Source: Solicoccozyma terricola
Lineage: Eukaryota; Basidiomycota; Tremellomycetes; Filobasidiales; Piskurozymaceae
Assembly: GCA_001600875.1 (NCBI GenBank)
Contig: BCLD01000001.1
Coordinates: 1,067,980-1,131,979, forward strand
Direction: 5' to 3'
DNA length: 64,000 nucleotides
The notes under the pieces are model-generated. The model had not been told where the DNA came from, made no database searches, and was given only the letters and a program-made list of their open reading frames with translations. Below are positions 28,561 through 39,567 of the stretch, piece after piece (the first letter of the stretch is position 1; the number at the start of each line of letters is the position of its first letter). Both the position numbers and the translations under genes were made by a program.

Positions 28561-31500
28561 CTACTCGAATCCTTCCTTCTGTAGGTTGAACAACTCGGCA
28601 TATCTGCCTCCCAACGCCATCAACTCCGCATGAGGTCCGCACTCGATGATCGTCTGCGCGGCGGAAAGGTAAGGTTTGATCAGTGTTGATCTCAGGAGAA
28701 CAGATAGAGAGAACAGGAAAGAAATATGTTACCCCATTTTCAACGACAGCTATCTTATCAGCTCGTCTCACTGTTCCGCACCGGAGAAGATGACATGTCT
28801 CCTCAGCGCTTATGTTACCCTCTGCTCGAACGTGGCTTTCCGCTTACCGGTGGAAAACCTGTGACTGATATATATGGTAGTCGTCCTTTTCCCATGTTCA
28901 CCCGACAGTTTGTGTATCGAGTTGAAAAGTTCTGATTCAGCTCGAGGGTCTAGGGCTGATGATGGTTCGCTGCGACAAGCAAGGTGAAAAGGAGGTCTTC
29001 AGAAGCACGGAAACGACTCACTCAAAGACGACAAGATCGGCTTCTCTTGCTCGAATGAATGCACGAGCGAGAGCGACACCTGTTGGGAAGGGACAGTCAA
29101 ACGGTCAGCTTGGTGGAGAGAAAGAAAAGAAAACAGGTTGCACGACTCACGTTGCCATTGTCCCCCACTCAATGGCTGTCTGTCCGACGATTTCAAGTCT
29201 CCTCTCCTCATCTCCATCTCCATCATCATTTCTTGATGACTTGGTGCGCCAGGTGGTGGTGACGTCCTTCTTGATACGGTCCCAAAGAGATCCCCCCCTG
29301 CTCCTGGTGCACCTCCACGACCACCGAACCCACCTCTTCCGCCCGAAGGACCTTCACGTCCCGGTGGAGGAGGTGGGTGGTGTCCGTCTGGACCTTCTTC
29401 CTGGCCTGCTCCCTCGCCTCCACCTTCACCTCCATCTTGTCCCGCTGCGTCCGGTACTCCATGTCTATCCAGCATGCCTTCCATTCCTACTCTCGCCAAT
29501 ATCCCTTCCGCGCCGCCTTTCACGATTGCCTCTTTCACGTCGGGAACCGAATGGATGAGCGGGACATAACCGATTCCTACATTCTCTCGAAGGGTAAGAG
29601 AGTATTTGGAATGATCTTGGAAGCATACGGTGGTACGTGCATGGAGTTGAGCGGGTGTGAAGGAGGTGCTAGGGTGATTGTTGATGAGTAGAAGGCCATT
29701 GTGGTCGTATAGCCCCATCAACGCTTTAACGAGTGTAGTTTTGCCTGCGAGACAGAATCAGCGTCAACTGGTTACCCTCTGGGTGGAAGTAATGACGACC
29801 CTTTTGGTCGTCGACTCACCTCCTCCATTGAATCCTACTATCGCGAGTGTGCTACCCGCTTCGATGACAAGGTTAATATCCCTCAACACAGGTTTCTCCA
29901 TTCCAGGATACGTAAACCCCAAACCCCTCGCTTCAATCCTCATCCCACCTTCTTGTCTCGTCGTTTCATAGTCGATTATTTCCGCACCATCATCAGCTTC
30001 ACCACCACTCAATATCCCACGTCGACCTTTGGAATCCATGAGGCTTTTGACCTCCAATGCTTCAAAGTACGCTGCCATGTAGAACATTGTTTGAACGGAT
30101 AATTCGAGAGACGATGTTAGTCGTTTGAGGGATGTGAGGAGTTGAGATGCAGTTGATTGATATAATCGGATGGATCCGAGTGAGACGTTTGTTGAGAATG
30201 ATCTGAGTGCGAGAAGGGTCTGCGTCGAGAGAGAGAGAGAGAGTGACAGAGAGAGACAGTGTGCGTGTGACATATCAGCTCGTGTAGGCCAACTACGGTC
30301 GGATGAAACCTCTCACATAGAACAACGTCTGCAAAGCCTCCTCACCGATCCCCCATCCAAGCTGCCAATACCCAATCCCAAACTGTCTATCCAAACCCTC
30401 CTTGATCTGCACTTGACGAAGTCCATCCCATTTCTCTAATACCCAATCTGCTAATCCAAATAAAACAACTTCTTGTTTATAACTTCCGTTCCTACCTAGA
30501 TCCTTTATGAAATTTTCTTCACGACGAGTTGTTTGCCAATTTCGTTTTGAGGTTGCGTCGCCGTATTTCCCCTTGCCTCTTTTCGATGATGAGAAGTTGG
30601 TGACCACTCCAGGAGAGAATGAGAGTGAAGATATTGTTGAGAATATTGAGAATAGGGATGGAAGGAATGAGAGGACGATTAAAAGAAGAGAATGATTAGG
30701 TATCGGAATCATATTCAATGGAAAGACATGACCCATCTTCCCACTGGTCCCCCCTGGTTGATTGATTTCTCTCGTAGCTTGATTCAACGTCCGAATCAAT
30801 AAACCAGCTTGTGAAATCACTTCGACGCTATACGTCAACATTGAGAAGAATGCTTGTAATGTTTGAAATGGACCTCTTCCTCCACCTGGTCCACCAGGAC
30901 GAAACATTGCACCTGGTCTTTGTTGTCTCTTTTCAAAACCAGCGAAACATCCAGCTTCGTATAGTAGTGCGTTGATTATAGGGTCGCTTAGTGTTGGGAT
31001 GTCTAATGATAATTGAGCGGACAAGAATAGGCGCTCAACGTGGTGGTTTAAATACTGTCGGATTATCGTATCGTTATTCTGTGAAATAAAATCGAAAATC
31101 GTGTTGCTTGCTGAAGCAAGTAATGAAATTGCAGCCATCTTGAGTACTTTTGATTGATCGATTTCAATATTTCGAGCTGCATTTGAGAATGAATCTTGTA
31201 CTTGATCTAAAAGTTGACTTGCTGCCCATATTTTAAACGCAGGTAAAACACCTTTGACCAATTTCCCAAGAACGAACGCAACCATTCGAATCCGATTAGT
31301 CGACCAGAATAAAAGAGCGAATCGTGTCCATAGTAAAGGGATAAGAGAGAATGCGATACGGATGTTGGTCAGTGTTAAAGATCGATCTTCACCTGGTGGA
31401 TTGTAACCCTTCTTATGTGGGACACGACGAGATTCAAGCCATAGTTTGGAAGTCGGAGTGACTAACACAGCATGTGGTTTATTGATGTGGGGTGGATCCA

Positions 31501-31630
31501 CTGTGCGCTGGATGTCAATTTCAAAGTCTGACTTTCCTCCTCCTCCTCCTCCTCCTCCTCCACGTCGTTGTCGTAATCCCATCGACATGTGTTCTATACC
31601 ATTGTAAGGATCTCCTTGAGATGTATCCAT
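28561..31630 (-). CDS. Half-size ABC exporter (type IV fold) with Gly/Pro-rich NBD insertion
   Basis: One membrane domain followed by one nucleotide-binding domain, so it should act as a dimer. It starts at 31630 (MDTSQGDPYNGIEH) with a polyglycine run at residues 24-32. Membrane segments follow (for example IAFSLIPLLWTRFALLFW). The NBD has A-loop FTYPGM, Walker A VGFNGGGKTTLVKAL (split by an intron at 29.82 kb), Q-loop VCFQDHSKYSLTLRENVGIG, signature PLSGGQWQRVALARAF, Walker B ADLVVFDEPSSALD and switch ISHRFSTVRRADKIAVVENG. It ends ELFNLQKEGFE. Between Q-loop and signature lies an unusual low-complexity insertion of about 90 residues, rich in Gly, Pro, Glu and Arg. The gene is divergent from the quinone oxidoreductase. 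Substrate unknown. In family terms it resembles bacterial-type exporters found in basidiomycetes rather than mitochondrial Atm1. Confidence 0.88.
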
Positions 31631-31803
31631 GGTTCAGAGATGAAGGGTACGTTGAAGTATGAGGAGGATGTTGTGGATGAGGCTGCTGCTACGTGGACTG
31701 CTGCGTGAACTGCTGACGGCGAACCCTCCCTTGTGACTGCGAACCCGGGGGATTAAAAGGCACTCCAACAACACGGTGACTAACCGTTGGGGGTGGGAGC
31801 GGG

Positions 31804-31898
31804 CAATGACGTGTATTTTGCCACTCTCCCCACCGGAGGACTGCGGGACAATGACGTGTAATTCACCACCTCGTCCGCTGCACGTGACCCTCCACGTG
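31804..31898. promoter_or_regulatory. Shared divergent promoter with paired TGACGTG and CACGTG boxes
   Basis: Between the ABC exporter (starts 31630, minus) and the quinone oxidoreductase (starts 31991, plus). The 12-base block CAATGACGTGTA occurs twice in direct orientation, at 31804-31815 and 31849-31860. Two E-boxes CACGTG follow at 31881-31886 and 31893-31898. TGACGTG is a bZIP (ATF/CREB-like) half-site and CACGTG a bHLH/bZIP site in general fungal knowledge. Joint control of the two genes is an inference. Confidence 0.45.
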
Positions 31899-31990
31899 GT
31901 GGTTGATTACCGGGGTTGACCGGTTAACTCACAACAGCAGGAGCTGGTCTCATAGCAGCAGGGACTGGACTTATCATACAAACCACAACC

Positions 31991-34025
31991 ATGAAGGCAT
32001 TCCTCGTAAAAGAACACGCTCATCCGTCCAAGATCAATGTGTACGTGTCTCTCTCCTGTCCATGTATTATTCCCGTTCTTATACATGTTACCCCTTCCCC
32101 TCCCTCTCCACCTCCCCCTCCCACCCAGTTCATACGATGTTGGAGTGCCGGAATGTGGGAAAGATGATATTCTAATCGACGTTCAATCCATCGGATTGAA
32201 TTTCTTCGAGTGAGTAGATAAGAGATCGGATTATGAACTGGAATGATAAACATGACGGCGGTGGGGTTTTTCTTTTAGTATCTTGCAATCTCAAGGGAAA
32301 TATCAAAGTGAGTTTCGACTTTTTCTCGTGTACCCTGACCGACCCCCCAACCACCACCAATATTCGAAATCCGGTATTGATTTTCGAAAACACCTAATCA
32401 CCTTATTTAGATCAACCACCACTTCCTTTCATCCTCGGATCTGAATTCTCAGGTCGTATTTCAACCAAATCACATATCCCAAAAGGATGTAATTTTAAAC
32501 CAGGAGGTCCGCCTCGATTTTTTTATCCCCTTTATTCTCTCCCTTTCCAGTACGTGAAATCCATTACGCTGACCACCTTTCCCCCCTTCGCCCCCCCCTG
32601 GGAACATTCCTCTGCAATAAAAAAAAACTCCCCTAGATCGAGTATTCGGAGCAGCTCAAGGTGCATTCGCTGAGAATGTAGTTGCAAATTGGAAGATGTG
32701 TTTACCTGTTCCAAAATCTATGAGTTGGGAACAAGCTGCAGGGTTATACATGTACGTGTTCCGCTTCATCATCATCAGCATTTTTCCGAATGACACACCC
32801 GCGAAAAAAAAAGGCTCACGTTATATGGGTTAACATAGTACTTACCCAACGAGCTATGAAGCGCTAGTTGGACGTGCAGATGTTAAAAAGGGAGAATGGG
32901 TGTTGATTCATGCTGGTGCTGGTGGAGTCGGATTAGCCGCTGTTCAAATCGCAAAAAGTGAGGGCGTCGTGTTTCCGCGGGGGGGAGGAAAGGGGGGGGG
33001 GGTTCCCCTTCCCTTTGCTTTATGAGATTTCCCCAAAACGCAGAACCTGTGGTTGACAGTTGCTTTGCTTTTTCGCTTTTCGTTTTCGTTTTCGTTTTGG
33101 GGTGATGGATTAGGTCTAGGATGTAAAGTCATTGCTACAGCTTCAACGGAGGATAAACGAAGAGTATGCATTGAGAAAGGAGGAGCAGATTATGCGATTG
33201 ATTATGGAGTGAAAGATTGGCAGGTAAATGTTCTTCCTTTTCTTCCCCCTTCTGACCCCCCCCCCCCCCCCACCCCGGCTTTCTGGTGGCGTGATACAGG
33301 TTGAAGCTGATAATTATCGGGGTGTCCGCGGGGGTTGATAGAAAGAGGTGATGAAGATTACAGGTGGGAAAGGTGTTGATGTTGTTTATGATCCTGTAGT
33401 GAGTAGATGCGTCGGGGGCGTGTGTGGCGGATTATGAACCTCCCCGAGTCGCATTGCCAGTTATTTACATTGTTAGGTTATTAACATATTCTACGAACCC
33501 TCTCCTGTGTTCAGGGCATGATCGTACCTTCATTGAAATGTGTAGCGTGGAAGGCGAGAGTGGTAGTTGTTGGGTTCGCAGCTGGTAATATCGAAAAGGT
33601 GAGTTCCTCGTTCGTTGTGCCTTCGGTGTTTGTCCTTTCTCGGATGATGTTGACACTCCACCACGGTATTCAACGGTATCAAGATTCCAGCGAACCTTAT
33701 CTTGCTCAAGAACATCAGCGTAAGTGGTGTTCATTGGGGTGCTTATACCAGTAAGTCTCAAATCACATTTTCGTTTTCAAGTCATCTCAGCTCATCCCAC
33801 CCACATACAACAGAACACGAACCCAATCACACCATCACCGTCTGGCGTGCTCTTTTCGATCTATTCGAATCTGGACGATGTAATCCGGCGGTATACGATC
33901 ATATCTATGAAGGTGTTGAAGAGATTGCTGAGGGTTTGAAGGATTTGGAAGGGAGGAAAACGTGGGGGAAGGCGGTGGTTAGGATTAGAAAGGATGGAGT
34001 TGCCGGGAGGGAGTCAAAGTTGTAA
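31991..34025 (+). CDS. Quinone oxidoreductase (zinc-independent MDR family)
   Basis: NADPH-dependent reductase of quinones or enones, cytosolic by family. Start [16 protein letters not shown] at 31991. Later exons give [49 protein letters not shown] (Rossmann nucleotide-binding AxGGVG motif), [38 protein letters not shown] and [22 protein letters not shown]. It ends RESKL at 34025. The structural zinc-binding cysteine cluster of alcohol dehydrogenases is not visible, supporting a quinone oxidoreductase. There are about 12 exons, and one intron (32.97-33.11 kb) carries long G and C runs. The C-terminal SKL is a classic type-1 peroxisomal targeting signal, so peroxisomal import is plausible. 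It is divergent from the ABC exporter and may share its promoter. Confidence 0.9.
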
Positions 34026-34238
34026 GGTGATTGAGGTAGCGCTAGGGTGTTCAATGTTATTCGGCGATGGGATTGCGTGGTGATCGTTTGACGGTTGCGG
34101 TCGCGGGAGGCCAACCTAAAAGCGCCGAGGAACAGACTTTATCGAATATTCATAAGAGATCGTCATATACCTTTCCCATTGAATCAGATTACAACGACCA
34201 GCATTCCCCAACCCTCTCTCTTTTTTTTTTTCTTTTCA
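34026..34238. other. Convergent intergenic spacer
   Basis: About 210 bases between the stops of the quinone oxidoreductase and RPN12, with a T12-like run near 34220. No gene seen. Confidence 0.5.
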
Positions 34239-35667
34239 TTAAACGATAGCTTCCAGTTCATTCGCATAATGAAGCGCAGTCTTGATTATCCTCTCTCTTC
34301 CCATCACATCATCAACTCCATTCGTTGTAGAATTAGACCCGAGAGATGATGGGAATGTGAACGTCTTGGTTATTGGTGAGAATGACCATCCGCGCTACGA
34401 GATGCAGGAAGGAAAATTGTAATCAGATACGGTTGGAAGAATTTAGGAAAAGAACCAAAAAGGGGGGGGCGGGAGACAAGCGAGGGATTTTTTTAATTTT
34501 TTTGGCCTCACCTTTTCACCGAATCCCATCGTCTCGCTACTAGTTCTGAAGAACAACAACCTCGTTGCGTCTTCCAACGGAAGGTTTTTATACGCCTTTT
34601 CATGACATTGTGCGATTTCATTACTGGGGAACCGGATAGATTAGAAGGCGAGACGTCAATAAGCTCGTACGGAAAACCTCCTGAAATGAACCGAACCGCT
34701 ACGGTGCAACTCACCGAATAGTCCCAACTAAACCATCTAATAAAACCCCATACTCAGGTCTTGGAATCCTCTCTCTCGCTCTCCACACTTTCGTATACGA
34801 TCCTTCCATCAACCATCTTTCCCTAAACCAAATTCACCACGACCATCAGCCACCAGCTCCAATTTCGTCTACCCCCCACTCGCCGAAAGCAAAAGGAGCG
34901 GCGCGGCGCGGCGCCAGTTTAAACAAAAAAGCAGCCACCGACTCACAAATCAACAGGCCAAGCTACGAATTCGTCTTTTAATAAAACGCCATCATCTTCA
35001 CCTCCGAGTGCTTCTAACATTGTATGAAATTCCGCGATGTGGCCTGATGAGAGGAGGGATAGCAGGTGAAGACCTGTTAGTGGAGCGCGGGAAGGAGATG
35101 GTGGGAGGATGGATCTGAAGGAAGAGGAGAAGGGATTAGAAGGCAGGAGAGAAGGAAAGAGAAAGCGGTTCATGTCATTCAACATTGGTTGATCGTCTTA
35201 ATCAATAAAATCCCAAGACTCACGCCAGATCTCGATAAAACACTGTCAACTGAATCATATACCTCTCGAATGATTTAATATCTTTGACTCTGAGTGAATG
35301 AAAAGCGCCGATTTCGAGTGTTGATCCTGATAAAGAGAACCCAATAAGAATGAAGAAGGTAGGGGGTTAGGGTCGATGGAGTGTTTCTTAGTGTTATACA
35401 GGGAGAGATGGAATTGAACATACGAGCTATTTGAAGATCATGATGATCATGCGCAGTGGAAGGGAATAGAAGACCCGCGGTAGCTAGTTGAAGCTGTACA
35501 GAGAAATGGGATGGGATATCAGGCGGACGATTCGGTGTGGTCGATGTGAAAAAGGGAGACAGACATACTTTGATGGATGAGAGAGCTTGTGCGAGTTGAT
35601 CATCTTGGTTGTTGTCGTGTAGCGATTGTAGGGATTGGAAGGATTGTTGGAGGGTGGAGGATGGCAT
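34239..35667 (-). CDS. RPN12: 26S proteasome regulatory subunit Rpn12 (PSMD8)
   Basis: Lid subunit of the 19S regulatory particle; its C-terminus completes lid assembly. It starts at 35667 (MPSSTLQQSFQSLQSL). Successive exons encode LQLATAGLLFP, IKSFERYMIQLTVFYRD, LTGLHLLSLLSSGHIAEFHT (human PSMD8 has LNLLFLLSQNRVAEFHT), ERWLMEGSYTKVWRARERIP, EKAYKNLPLEDATRLLFFRT and GWSFSPITKTFTFP. The end, HYANELEAIV, matches the family's conserved IVEYARQLEMIV-type terminus. The stop is at 34239-34241. At least six exons are needed and some junctions are approximate. The gene is transcribed away from the proteasome beta1 gene across a 196-base gap. Confidence 0.9.
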
Positions 35668-35863
35668 GGTGAGGGGACGGTGGTTGTGGAGATGGTCGTG
35701 GTGGTGAGAGTGAGGTGGTGAGGATATGCTGACGGTGGTGTTGAATCACTCCGCGGACATCTACCAATGTCCGTGCAACGCGTGAGCGTCACCTCGTTCA
35801 ACACACCATCAGCATCGTCCAGCACCCATCCATCCATCCAATCCATCCATCCACCCACCCACC
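35668..35863. promoter_or_regulatory. Bidirectional promoter of two proteasome genes
   Basis: Only 196 bases separate the start codons of RPN12 (minus) and PRE3 (plus). The palindrome TCCGCGGA lies at 35750-35757, identical to the yeast Pdr1/Pdr3 PDRE consensus. It overlaps an inverted repeat CGGACAT-(6)-ATGTCCG at 35754-35773, in effect CGG-N14-CCG, the geometry of zinc-cluster (Zn2Cys6) sites. The yeast Rpn4 box GGTGGCAAA is not present. Pyrimidine-rich CCATCCATCC repeats precede the PRE3 start. Coregulation is an inference. Confidence 0.55.
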
Positions 35864-37678
35864 ATGGCTTACATCAACTCAGTCCCCATCGACCATCTCA
35901 AGAAAGGAGAGGTCAACCTCGGTGTCAGTTCTGCTCTCGTTCCACTACCCACCTTCCGTCGCACTGACTCCCGTCTTCCACACACACGCAAACACACAGA
36001 CTTCCATCATGGCTGTTCAATTCGAAGGCGGAGTGGTCATCGGTGCTGATTCACGTACTACCACTGGATCATATATCGTCAGTTACCCCGCGTTCTCATC
36101 AAACACAGTGATCTAGCCAAACTGATTTCACACATGGATACCCCCAACTCCCAAACAGGCTAATCGAGTTACTGACAAATTAACTCATATTCATGATCGT
36201 GTTTATTGTTGTCGTAGTGGAAGCGCCGCTGATACTCAAGTACGTCACCCTTCTCCCTTCTTCCCTCTTATTCCAATCCACTAATCCTTGACCCCCCCCC
36301 CCCCTTTTCTTCCCTCAGGCAATCGCCGATATAGTCCACTACCACTCATCCCTCTACTCGACTCTCTACGCAACACCACCACCAACACGTACAGTCGCAG
36401 CTTTATTCCAGAAATTATGTTATGAGAATAAAGATCAATTATCGGCTGGGATTATTGTTGCGGGTTGGGATGAGGAAGAAGGTGGAACGGTGTGGAATGT
36501 TCCGCTTGGTGGTGGTGTTTTTAGACAACCTTGGGCTATTGGAGGTGGGTGTGGTGTGGTGTGGTGTGTTTGGGGGTGTACGGTAGTGGGTCGTGAGATT
36601 GGTGGTGGGATTTGCGTGGGTGTGGGAGGGGGAGTGGCAGAGTGAGGTGGGATAGTGGTGGTCAGGTGGTGTTTGGGGGTGACATCGCGATGGCGGTTCT
36701 GTCACACTTAACCTCCAACCACTTCATCCTGAGATGTTCGACGGCCATAATTCTTGACCGCTTGAATGTCGTTGATCAAATGATCTGCGAGCGTTCACCA
36801 AAGGTTTATCTATGGTCGACGAGGTCCATGGAAACAGGACTCCTGTGAAATGACGGGATGAATGAAATGACGAGATATCGAAGACTTTGGAGTGATCCAA
36901 AGGAGGTGATTGAATGTAGATGGTCGTTTCTCAATCTACCTTATCTACTGCCTCGTTTTGGAAAGCGCTTTTGAACTGGTTCATTGTGGGTTCGATCGGA
37001 GAAGAAAGATGTCGGTGTCGATAGAGTCGATGGAATGGTTGGTAGTCATGTTTTGGCTGTCAGATGATGTGTGTGAAGTCAGGAATATTGGTTTTCTTCA
37101 AAGCCAGAATTCAATCATCATCCATTCTCTCAATTCTACACAGAGGTCCGCTGATGTGCCTTTCCCTTGAACCACCCATAACTGATTACTCTTTTCTTCC
37201 TTCCCTCCGTTTCCCTTCATCTCATGCAACTCACCCAACACAGGTTCCGGATCAACCTACGTCTACGGATACTGCGACGCGACGTACAAAGACGGTATGA
37301 ACGAAATCGAGACCCTAGACTTCGTTAGAAACAGTAAGCGGTCCTTTGTTTTGCCCCACCACGTCATCTCATCATTCTCATATGGTTTCCTCCCTCCACA
37401 CAGCACTCGCGCTCGCCATGTCTCGAGATGGTTCATCGGGAGGTTGTATTCGGATGTGCGTGATCACAAAAGATAAAGTAGAGAGGCATTTCGTGCCTGG
37501 GAATGAATTACCAAGGTGAGTGATTCCTTCGACAAGTTTTGGGTCATATACGATGGACTTTGGCGCTAATTAGGCGCGTTTTTTTTTGGGGGGGGGGGGG
37601 AATAGGTTCTGGGAGGGAGCAGAGTTGATCGAAGTGAAGAGGGATGCGGCTGGGAAGGTCATCCCTGTAGCTGCATGA
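35864..37678 (+). CDS. PRE3: 20S proteasome beta1 subunit (caspase-like activity)
   Basis: Threonine protease subunit of the 20S core. The propeptide [20 protein letters not shown] ends exactly at an intron. The next exon opens with [20 protein letters not shown], so Thr1 becomes the catalytic N-terminus after autocleavage at Gly-Thr. Later landmarks: [58 protein letters not shown] and [13 protein letters not shown]. It ends KVIPVAA with stop 37676-37678. The intron at 36545-37243 is about 699 bases, roughly ten times its neighbours. It is divergent from RPN12, so two proteasome subunits from different subcomplexes are paired. Confidence 0.95.
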
Positions 37679-38028
37679 GAGGGCTTTATGCCGGAGAAGT
37701 CGGCTGAGAACGCGGGGTTTGGAGTGTTTCTCTACTGAGAACTGCTGGAGATGTGATGTATTTATGACGACATGAACGTTTCTATGATTTCTTTGTTTGA
37801 GACGAGCACTGTGCTAGGAGACATTGTGTTCGCTGGCAAGGACCGTTTGTTTCAAGAGAAAACCTGAACACAACAAATACCTGATTAAACCACCAATCCC
37901 ATCGACCACATCTACAGAAAGAAACGAAAAGCAAACTCCATCCTTGTTCTATTGCTCCATCTAACCTCGGCTCCCGCGTACATGACCCCACCGTCCACCC
38001 AATTCATCCATCGACCAACCGGCATTTG
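37679..38028. other. Convergent intergenic region
   Basis: About 350 bases between the stops of PRE3 and the peroxidase gene. Short open frames only. No gene or RNA recognised. Confidence 0.5.
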
Positions 38029-39301
38029 ATCAAGCAGAAAGAGCTTTCTCAATGTCAGCTGCGATCGTCTCCTATTCACGTTTCGATCCCCCCAAGAATA
38101 CGCGGAGATCAACAACCGTTTTATTCATTCGTTGAAGGAATAGAGAGCGCGGGACGTACGGGTTTAGTCAGACTCGAATACCGTTGTATCATCTCGCCAT
38201 CTTTCCCGATGAGTGCTTTTTCAAAGTTCCCTGTTGGAACAGTTTACCACAAGTGATTGGATATTATCAGTCTTCAGGAATGGGGATTGGTGTGAGGAAG
38301 GAGAAAAAAAAGGCGAAGAAAGGGAGCGTACATTTGATGATCGTTGTACCAGCGACACCTGTTTTCTTACTCTTGATCCAAGCGAAGATTTCATTCATGT
38401 TTGGACCATTCACTTCGGACTGTACACATGTAATTTGCATTGGTGTGATTTAGTAAGAAAGAAATAGAACCATTGTAATAGAAAAAAGGTGACGGAAAAT
38501 GGACTAACCTTCTTGGCCAGTGGGAACGTAACTCCGAAGTTCCTCTCGCAAGTCTAATACCAACCATTGTAATCTCAATCATCAACTCCTCATCCAATCT
38601 CCTTTCACTCCAAACTCTCACCTGAACAATCTCTTCGTCCGTACCTGGTTCTTGTCCTCCGAAGGCATTGCATGGGAAACCAATGATTTCAAACCCTTGT
38701 GATTTATATTGATCGTACAGTCTTTGAAGACCTTTGTACTGTGCGAATGGGAGCGGAGAAAGAGGGTAGAGAGAGAGAGAGAGAAAGAGGGAGAGTAGAG
38801 CAGGTTAGTTTTGTGCAAACGTCTGTGTGTAGTTAAGAAACCTACTTGGGGTGTGAAACCACTGATAACAAACAGAGACACAAGATCAGTACCCCATTCC
38901 GAAATAATGCTCGCTACGCCCGCGGAAGACTAGGTCCTTCGCTCCGCAGAGGGACATGGTGCTCACTGCACTCGCCCCACTCACCAGTTACTAGCAACAT
39001 TCACAATCAAGACGACCTTCCCTTTATAATCCGCCATCTCCAATTCCTTCCCACCTGGCATCTCAGTTTTCAAGTCGTAGAAACTCTTCGCTTTGATGTC
39101 GGCAGGTATGTTCTCGTATCCTATTTTGGACCACGCCCACGAAGACCAAGCCATGTTGGATGTGTGTAGTTGTTGTTGTTGTTGTTGGAGGTGGAGGTGG
39201 TGGCTTGACTGGTGTGGTAGACGACGAGCAAGACGTGTGACAATGGCCGGTGTAAGGGTGGACTGGAAGACTGATGATGTGCTGCGATGTACTCTGTTCA
39301 T
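38029..39301 (-). CDS. Glutathione peroxidase-like thiol peroxidase
   Basis: Reduces hydrogen peroxide and lipid hydroperoxides; fungal members use thioredoxin and can act as redox sensors. Core: [37 protein letters not shown] (peroxidatic Cys codon rebuilt across an intron near 38.87 kb), [39 protein letters not shown] (catalytic Gln in FGGQEPG and a resolving Cys), [16 protein letters not shown] and [18 protein letters not shown]. It ends [11 protein letters not shown] at 38029. Two in-frame ATGs exist. The one at 39301 adds 49 residues, Arg-rich and free of acidic residues, with a Gln run, that look like a mitochondrial presequence. The one at 39154 ([14 protein letters not shown]) gives a shorter, probably cytosolic form. 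The usual NQF of the family reads NAF here, not the tetrad Gln. Confidence 0.92.
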
Positions 39302-39567
39302 CAGCTGGGGAGTTGACTGCTACTGATGGGCCGAGTCCAAGAAGTATCCCATTCCGTCGATACGCGGGATCAACAACGGGGTAATTAGCAACGATGATGG
39401 CATTCCGCTTAACTCTCATGTCGCCCATTCCCGGTCGGGCGCCGTTCGACCCCCCTCTCCACCCCAGCAGTAGGCAACAAAGTGAACCATTCGTCCATAG
39501 CCCCCGCTCTCGACGTAATACAAGATCATGCTCCCTACTCCACCGACAGACATCCCATCCCAACCAT
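39302..39567. other. Intergenic gap between ARP3 3' end and peroxidase 5' end
   Basis: About 265 bases. Both neighbours are on the minus strand, so this must contain the peroxidase promoter and the ARP3 3' UTR. No specific element recognised. Confidence 0.5.

Noticed and set aside
38640..38700. Glutathione peroxidase motif reads [10 protein letters not shown] instead of CNQFGGQEPG, possibly loss of a catalytic Gln
   Set aside because: By residue counting against GPX4, the tetrad glutamine is the one in FGGQEPG, which is present.
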